Below are positions 61,915 to 64,000 of a stretch of DNA of 64,000 nt, in pieces. Source of the DNA: Pseudomonas sp. HR96 (GTDB lineage: Bacteria > Pseudomonadota > Gammaproteobacteria > Pseudomonadales > Pseudomonadaceae); assembly GCF_034059295.1 (NCBI RefSeq), contig NZ_CP139141.1, positions 598,501-662,500 on the forward strand. Reading direction: 5' to 3'. Within the stretch, counting starts at the first letter, position 1. Every line of letters starts with the position of its first letter. Made by a program: the position numbers and the translations under genes. The notes below the pieces were generated by a model. The model was not told the origin of the DNA, searched no databases, and was given only the letters and a program-made list of their open reading frames with translations.

Positions 61915-63333
61915 TTAGCGCTTGCTCGCAAGTTGCGTCGACTTTTCCTTCTCCATGCGCGCCATCAACGGCTGGCTTTGTTGCAGGAAGCGCGACTTTT
62001 CATTTTTGGCGATGGGGTCGGCCATGGGCAGCTTCTGCCCCAGCGGGTCGACGTGTACGCCGTTGACCTGGAATTCGTAGTGCAGGTGTGGCCCGGTGGA
62101 CAGGCCGGTGGTACCAATATAGCCGATCACCTGGCCCTGCTTGACGCTGCTGCCGGTGTGAATGCCCTTGGCGAAACCCTGCATGTGCCCGTAGAGCGTG
62201 CGATAGGTCTTGCCATGCTGAATGATCACGGTGTTGCCGTAGCCGCCATTACGCCCGGCCAGCATCACCTTGCCGTCACCGGTAGCCTTGATTGGCGTGC
62301 CCCGTGGAGCGGCGTAGTCGACGCCCTTGTGGGCGCGGATCTTGTTGAGGATCGGGTGCTTGCGCTCCAGTGAGAAGCGCGAGCTGATGCGTGCGTAGTC
62401 CACCGGGGTGCGGATGAACGCCTTGCGCAGGCTGTTGCCTTCGGCGCTGTAGTAGGTGCTGTTGCCCTGGCGGTTGGTGTAGCGCACGGCCGTGTAGGTC
62501 TTGCCGCGGCTGGTGAAGCGGGCCGAAAGGATGCTGCCGGTGCCGATGACCTTGCCGTTGAGCACTCGCTGCTCGTAGATCACGTCGAATTCGTCGCCGG
62601 GGTGGATGTCCTGGGCGAAATCGACGTCGTACCCGAACACGCTGGTCAGGTCCATGGTCTGTGCGTGGCTGAGCCCGGCGCGCTGGGCAGCGAGGGACAG
62701 CGAGCTGGTGATGACGCCGTGGGCGTAGGCCTCGCGCACTACGGGCTTGAGGGTTTCGCGGGTGAACACGTAGCCGCTGGCCGACTTGTTCAGGCGGATG
62801 GTTTCCAGGTCGCTGACCTTGCTGTGCAGGCTCTGCAATTCGCCGGCGTCGCTGACCTCGAACTCGAGGATCTGGCCATGTTGCAACTGCGAGAAACGCT
62901 TGGCCTGGCGGTCGCTGGCAAGCACGTCGTGGACGATGCCAGGGGCCAGGCCGACCTTGGCAAACAGGGTCGATAGGGTATCGCCGCGGGTGACCTTGAC
63001 CTCGCGATGGCCGGGGCCCTTTGGGGCCGGCTCCGGTGTGGGCGGCGTGACGGTTTGCGCGGCGTTGGCGGTTTCGTCCTGGCCATTGTCGATCTGCGCG
63101 AAGGGCGATGGCGCGGGGTCTTCGACGCTGCTGTCGACCGGGTTCTCGTCTTTTTCTTCTTTCAGGCGGTCGCTGGGGGTCTGCACGTCGAGGTTGTTGG
63201 AGGTGCGCTTGGCTTCTACTTCGCTGGAGGGAAATACCAGCAGCGCCAGGCTAAGGAGGGCTGCGATGCCGCTGGCCGCCAATAGGTGGCTCTTCGGATA
63301 AAGCGGCGGCGCTTTAGTCGGTTCGGTGGTCAT
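61915..63333 (-). CDS. M23-family murein endopeptidase with LysM-like/OapA-type domain
   Basis: 472 residues: a membrane anchor (about 15-35), an acidic Pro-rich linker (45-115), a LysM-like region starting EVKVTRGDTLSTLFAKVG, a Csd3-type middle domain and a LytM zinc domain with HKGVDYAAPRGTPI and HLHYEFQVNG. It should cut peptidoglycan cross-links during growth, like MepM. Starts at the ATG at 63333; the ribosome binding site is weak. Forms an operon with anmK. Confidence 0.92.
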   Translation of the reverse strand: MTTEPTKAPPLYPKSHLLAASGIAALLSLALLVFPSSEVEAKRTSNNLDVQTPSDRLKEEKDENPVDSSVEDPAPSPFAQIDNGQDETANAAQTVTPPTPEPAPKGPGHREVKVTRGDTLSTLFAKVGLAPGIVHDVLASDRQAKRFSQLQHGQILEFEVSDAGELQSLHSKVSDLETIRLNKSASGYVFTRETLKPVVREAYAHGVITSSLSLAAQRAGLSHAQTMDLTSVFGYDVDFAQDIHPGDEFDVIYEQRVLNGKVIGTGSILSARFTSRGKTYTAVRYTNRQGNSTYYSAEGNSLRKAFIRTPVDYARISSRFSLERKHPILNKIRAHKGVDYAAPRGTPIKATGDGKVMLAGRNGGYGNTVIIQHGKTYRTLYGHMQGFAKGIHTGSSVKQGQVIGYIGTTGLSTGPHLHYEFQVNGVHVDPLGQKLPMADPIAKNEKSRFLQQSQPLMARMEKEKSTQLASKR

Positions 63334-63569
63334 AGGTGATTTTTGGCTTTGGAATAGATGAAAAGGAAAAGATGAATGACATGATGAAGATGAAATAACT
63401 GTATAAAATATAACCAAATCCTCCGCGAGGCAAGCGTCCAGACGCCGCCTGCCCCATTGCAGGTCACATCCGCGGAGCCGGCGTGGCGCAGTGGTCGCCG
63501 GAACTTGTATTTGCCGGGTGATCTTGTATGGTTGAGCCCCTTTGAATCTGAGCCTGTGGGTCCCTTTAT

Positions 63570-64000
63570 ATGAAGTCGGTTGAAGAGCAGCTGGCGCTGA
63601 TCAAGCGCGGTGCCGAAGAGGTGTTGGTCGAGTCGGAGCTGGTCGAAAAGCTCAAGCGTGGGCAGCCCCTGCGCATCAAGGCTGGTTTCGACCCCACCGC
63701 GCCCGATCTGCACCTGGGGCACACGGTGCTGATCAACAAGTTACGCCAGTTTCAGGAGCTGGGTCATCAGGTGATCTTCCTGATTGGCGACTTCACCGGG
63801 ATGATCGGCGATCCAAGTGGCAAGAGCGCCACGCGTCCACCGCTGACCCGCGAGCAGGTGCTGGCCAATGCCGAGACCTACAAGGCACAGGTGTTCAAGA
63901 TTCTCGATCCGGCCAAAACCGAGGTGGCATTCAACTCCACCTGGATGGATCAGTTCAGTCCCGCCGACTTCATCCGCCTGGCGTCGCAGTACACGGTGGC
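63570..64000 (+). CDS. tyrS: Tyrosyl-tRNA synthetase (partial, 3' end outside window)
   Basis: 143 codons are present. [20 protein letters not shown] leads to the class I motif HLGH (HIGH) in [16 protein letters not shown] and to [20 protein letters not shown]. This N-terminus matches the TyrZ-like branch common in Pseudomonas. The gap to the divergent peptidase (236 bp) has no other feature I can name. Confidence 0.95.
   Translation, partial: MKSVEEQLALIKRGAEEVLVESELVEKLKRGQPLRIKAGFDPTAPDLHLGHTVLINKLRQFQELGHQVIFLIGDFTGMIGDPSGKSATRPPLTREQVLANAETYKAQVFKILDPAKTEVAFNSTWMDQFSPADFIRLASQYTV

Overview
The window is chromosomal DNA of a high-GC gammaproteobacterium. Gene content, gene order, a canonical Pseudomonas REP element and the protein sequences point to a Pseudomonas of the P. 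putida group. From memory, the run davB-davA, rpoD-dnaG-rpsU-tsaD-plsY-folB-folK-cca, spoVR-yeaH-prkA-glpE, apaH-apaG-ksgA-pdxA-surA-lptD, amgK-murU-djlA, a polyamine-type ABC transporter, rpe-gph-trpEGDC, vfr, osmC, coq7, erpA-anmK-mepM-tyrS follows the region around PP_0381 to PP_0436 of P. putida KT2440. Almost everything is conserved core genome. No IS element, phage gene, CRISPR array or rRNA was seen.

Layout. 1-1964: 5' part of pqqF. 2072-7324: a compact four-gene exopolysaccharide module on the minus strand (low-molecular-weight tyrosine phosphatase, BY-kinase-like co-polymerase, RfaH-like antiterminator, undecaprenyl-phosphate sugar-1-phosphate transferase). It has a long leader carrying a perfect ops (RfaH recruitment) element. 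It sits between pqqF and davA, which I recall as neighbours in KT2440. 7325-10411: lysine monooxygenase pathway davBA and an Lrp-type regulator. 10412-14503: a small accessory patch (REP, DUF3077, DUF2442, a short-chain dehydrogenase, a hipBA toxin-antitoxin pair, tRNA-Ile2). 14518-22071: an RmcA-like PAS-GGDEF-EAL protein and the macromolecular synthesis genes rpoD, dnaG, rpsU. 22272-26057: tsaD, plsY, folB, folK, cca. 26133-31042: the SpoVR/YeaH/PrkA stress module. 31336-39009: glpE and the lptD-surA-pdxA-ksgA-apaG-apaH superoperon. 39139-42655: peptidoglycan recycling genes amgK-murU, djlA and a DUF3530 gene. 42759-50165: a two-component system whose sensor has a solute-binding-like periplasmic domain, followed by a four-gene polyamine-family ABC transporter. 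50254-55810: rpe, gph and a contiguous trpEGDC operon with an apparent trp attenuator nested in gph. 55816-64000: lipoate-ligase-like gene, vfr, osmC, coq7, HIT, SDR, hemJ, erpA, anmK, an M23 endopeptidase and the start of tyrS.

Most noteworthy is the exopolysaccharide module. A cognate-looking ops element lies in its leader, an RfaH paralogue is encoded inside it, terminator-like hairpins follow the last three genes, and the kinase has lost the Walker A lysine and other nucleotide-binding residues while the phosphatase keeps its active site. Other points worth checking are the RmcA homologue without a periplasmic sensor domain, the trp leader inside gph, the nearly empty trpE-trpG junction, the absence of argC between hemJ and erpA, and an IscR-like promoter in front of erpA.
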